From Desulfovibrio sp. (GTDB taxonomy: Bacteria > Desulfobacterota > Desulfovibrionia > Desulfovibrionales > Desulfovibrionaceae), in assembly GCA_014804915.1 (NCBI GenBank), contig JAAUYW010000141.1:1-8372 (forward strand): a stretch of DNA of 8,372 nt, read 5' to 3'. The translations under genes and the position numbers were made by a program. Below, in pieces: positions 6,156 to 8,372 of the stretch. The notes below the pieces were generated by a model. It was not told the DNA's origin and searched no databases. It worked only from the letters and a program-made list of their open reading frames with translations. The number at the start of each line of letters is the position of its first letter. Position 1 is the first letter of the stretch.

Positions 6156-8372
6156 ATGTCAGGCTCCATTTCCCCGCTAGATAAACCCCTGCGCGGCCAG
6201 CTGGAAAGGACTGTCGCCAGGGCCCGGCAAATTGCGGAGCAAGGCGCCCGCGCCGCGCTTGGGCAGCTGGCTGTAAACCAGAAGCAAAGGCCAGCCTGGC
6301 TTTCCGACAATGATAACGCCCTGCGCCTCGCTCTGCGCGCCCATGGCCGCCAGCTCGGCGACGCCCTCAATGGCGGCAGCGTCCAGGCAATGGCCAGGCT
6401 TGTGGAGGAAACCGCCTACGAGCATTGGCATCGAATGCTCTTTGGCCGTTTTCTGGCGGAAAATGGCCTGCTTATGTATGCGGATCCGGACGATCCCGAT
6501 AATCCGGTGCCCGTAAGCCTTGAAGAATGCATGGAGCTTGCGGCTGACCCGGGCGTGGCCTCAGCCTGGAATGTGAAAAATGGCTGGCAGCTTGCCGCAA
6601 GAATGGCGGCGATGCAATTGCCGCAGATTTTCAATGTCGATTCGCCTGTCTTTCAGCTGGGCTTCGCGCCTGAACACCAGCAAAAACTGGAGAAACTGCT
6701 TGCCGGTTTGCCGCCGGCAGTCTTCACTGCCGCCGACAGCCTGGGCTGGGTTTACCAGTTCTGGCAAAGCGAAGCCAAGGACATGGTCAACAAGGCGGAA
6801 GTCAAGATCGGCTCCCGGCAGCTGCCGGCCGTGACGCAGCTTTTCACCGAAGCCTATATGGTGGATTTCTTGCTGGACAATACCCTGGGCGCATGGCTGG
6901 CCGCCAGAAAGCTTGCTGACGCGGATTGGCAAAACGCCCAGAGCGAGGACGAATTGCGCCAGAAGGCGTCCATCCCCGGCGCGCCGCTAAATTGCCTGCG
7001 CTTTGTAAAAACCGCTTCCGGCTGGCGCGCTGCCGCCGGAAACTTCCCCGACTGGCCAGACAGTCTGGCGGATTTCCGCCTGCTCGATCCCTGCTGCGGC
7101 TCCGGCCATTTTCCTGTTTCCGCCCTGCGCATGCTGGCCGCCATGCGCATGGCTTGCGAAGGGCTTGCGCCCAGGGAGGCCGTGGCCAGGGTTCTGGAAC
7201 AAAACCTTTTTGGTCTGGAGCTGGACCCCCGCTGCGTGAAACTCGCCGCCTTCGCCCTGGCCTTTGCCGCCTGGACCTGGACGCCTCCAGGTTGCGAAGG
7301 CCCCCTCGGCTTTTTCCAATTGCCCAAACTCAATATCGCCTGTTCCGGAACTCCCGTGACAGCGGACAGGGAAAAATGGCTCGCAATCGCGCCGCCCAAT
7401 AGCCGCCTGCGCAACGCCCTGGCCCTCTTGCACGAGGAATTTAAAAACGCCCAGACCCTGGGAAGCCTCATTGAGCCGGAAAGCAGCGAAGTCCGGCCTG
7501 ATCCGCAGGAACTGCGGGAGGCCCTGGCCAAAGCCCTGGCTTCGGAAAGCTCCGATGCCGACGATTTGCGCGAAACAGCCGTGGCCGCCGCCGGCATTGC
7601 CCTGGCAACGGAAATTCTCGCCCGGAAATACAGCCTCATTGCCACAAATGTGCCCTATCTGGCGCGGGGCAAACAGGCGGAGGAGCTGAAAGATTTTTGC
7701 GAGCGCAAATATCCCCGCTCCAGACAGGACATAGCCACCGTGTTTCTGGAACGTTGCCTCAGGCTCTGCGCAAAAGGCGGAACCTGCGCCCTGGTCATGC
7801 CCCAGAACTGGCTCTTTCTCGGCGCCTACAAGAAATTGCGCGAAGAGCTGTTGAAGCAGGATTCCTGGAATATGCTGGCAAGACTCGGCCCTGGCGCTTT
7901 TGAAACCATCAGCGGCGAGGTAGTCAAGGCGATTCTGATAATCCTCTCCAACCTCCCGCCCACACAGGCCACTCCCCTTCTTGAAGAAAAAGCCCGTCCG
8001 CAGCTCATGGCAGGCCTGGATGTTTCCGGTCTGCCGAATGCCGAAGCAAAGGCGCGGGGGCTGATAGAAGCGGAAATAATGGAGGCGGAACAGGCAAGGC
8101 AGCTGGAGAATCCGGATTACAGGGTGGCGTTTGGGGAGGCAAATGCTTTAGCCTATTTAAAGGAATACGCATATAGCCATAAAGGCCTATCCACTGGTGA
8201 TATTGGAAGATATGTTTTTAAATTTTGGGAAATAACTGATTATGCCATTTGGCATTTCTATATTCAAAATGCAAATTCTGTAAAACATTTTGATGGGCGT
8301 ACTGATGTAATATGCTGGGGTGAAAATGGAAGAATCATCTACAATGCAAGCGGTGCATTTATTAAGGGCAGA
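6156..8372 (+). CDS. pglX: BREX adenine-specific DNA methyltransferase PglX, N-terminal 739 residues (cut by right edge)
   Basis: Frame opens at ATG 6156, preceded by AGGAGG (6144-6149 region, overlapping the brxC stop), and has no stop up to the window end; family members are about 1200 aa, so the C-terminus lies outside. N-terminal part: HWHRMLFGRFLAENGLLMY near residue 90 and LGWVYQFWQ near 197, then TQLFTEAYMVDFLLDNTLG, all typical of PglX. SAM-binding motif I is DPCCGSGHF (311-319); LFGLELDPR follows at about 350. The catalytic motif is NVPY (498-501), where most N6-adenine methyltransferases have NPPY. From residue about 663 base composition drops sharply while conserved motifs (GLSTGD, KFWEI) remain in frame. 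PglX methylates an adenine in a short asymmetric site to mark host DNA, and is needed for defence in type 1 BREX. pglZ and brxL are expected downstream. Confidence 0.93.
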   Translation, partial: MSGSISPLDKPLRGQLERTVARARQIAEQGARAALGQLAVNQKQRPAWLSDNDNALRLALRAHGRQLGDALNGGSVQAMARLVEETAYEHWHRMLFGRFLAENGLLMYADPDDPDNPVPVSLEECMELAADPGVASAWNVKNGWQLAARMAAMQLPQIFNVDSPVFQLGFAPEHQQKLEKLLAGLPPAVFTAADSLGWVYQFWQSEAKDMVNKAEVKIGSRQLPAVTQLFTEAYMVDFLLDNTLGAWLAARKLADADWQNAQSEDELRQKASIPGAPLNCLRFVKTASGWRAAAGNFPDWPDSLADFRLLDPCCGSGHFPVSALRMLAAMRMACEGLAPREAVARVLEQNLFGLELDPRCVKLAAFALAFAAWTWTPPGCEGPLGFFQLPKLNIACSGTPVTADREKWLAIAPPNSRLRNALALLHEEFKNAQTLGSLIEPESSEVRPDPQELREALAKALASESSDADDLRETAVAAAGIALATEILARKYSLIATNVPYLARGKQAEELKDFCERKYPRSRQDIATVFLERCLRLCAKGGTCALVMPQNWLFLGAYKKLREELLKQDSWNMLARLGPGAFETISGEVVKAILIILSNLPPTQATPLLEEKARPQLMAGLDVSGLPNAEAKARGLIEAEIMEAEQARQLENPDYRVAFGEANALAYLKEYAYSHKGLSTGDIGRYVFKFWEITDYAIWHFYIQNANSVKHFDGRTDVICWGENGRIIYNASGAFIKGR

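Noticed and set aside
5636..6370. 244-codon minus-strand frame over the brxC/pglX junction
   Set aside because: It crosses the strong pglX SD and start and is opposite to conserved coding sequence.
6854..7645. 263-codon minus-strand frame inside pglX
   Set aside because: Ser/Ala/Arg-rich shadow of a high-G+C gene; the forward frame carries methyltransferase motifs.
8140..8372. End of pglX and start of a separate A+T-rich foreign gene at the composition break
   Set aside because: The pglX frame continues without a stop, and GLSTGD and FWEI, expected in PglX, are in that frame, so a domain change within the gene fits better.

Overview
The window shows the left end of a bacterial defence island: a type 1 BREX phage-defence operon placed next to a tRNA gene array. 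All four tRNA genes encode their CCA ends. Sigma70-like promoters, a standard intrinsic terminator and Shine-Dalgarno sites point to a Gram-negative, proteobacteria-like host with a fairly high G+C coding sequence (roughly 55-65% by eye). I suspect a Desulfobacterota- or proteobacteria-type genome, but the sequence does not fix the taxon.

Layout, left to right. Positions 1-63 hold the last 20 codons of an unidentified forward gene. A sigma70-like promoter (102-129) then drives a four-gene tRNA operon, Gly(GCC)-Cys(GCA)-Gly(GCC)-Gly(CCC) at 142-489, closed by a strong rho-independent terminator (498-539). The two Gly(GCC) genes are identical. On the minus strand, 564-1036 is what is left of a two-gene cassette. 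An intact 55-codon antitoxin-like gene lies under a near-consensus promoter (1117-1089). It overlaps the start of a GNAT acetyltransferase gene (toxin-like arrangement) that has lost its middle and is frameshifted. The region 1037-1376 is a divergent control region with small dyads and a possible 43-codon ORF.

From 1377 to the right edge runs a tight forward operon: brxA (GTG start), brxB (TTG start), brxC (1150 aa, P-loop ATPase) and pglX (739 codons visible, cut by the window edge). Gaps are 3, 11 and 10 nt. This is the canonical type 1 BREX order; pglZ and brxL would be expected just beyond the right edge. In this system PglX marks host DNA by adenine methylation, while BrxA (DNA-binding), BrxB, BrxC (ATPase) and the unseen PglZ/BrxL are needed to block phage DNA replication.

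The most interesting signals are an abrupt fall in G+C inside pglX from about 8145 on, where the specificity region begins (about 35% against 60-67% just upstream), which suggests an exchanged target-recognition domain; an NVPY instead of NPPY catalytic motif in PglX; and the decayed GNAT cassette whose small upstream partner and promoter look intact. I see no wholly new system here, and the main operon is a recognisable BREX.
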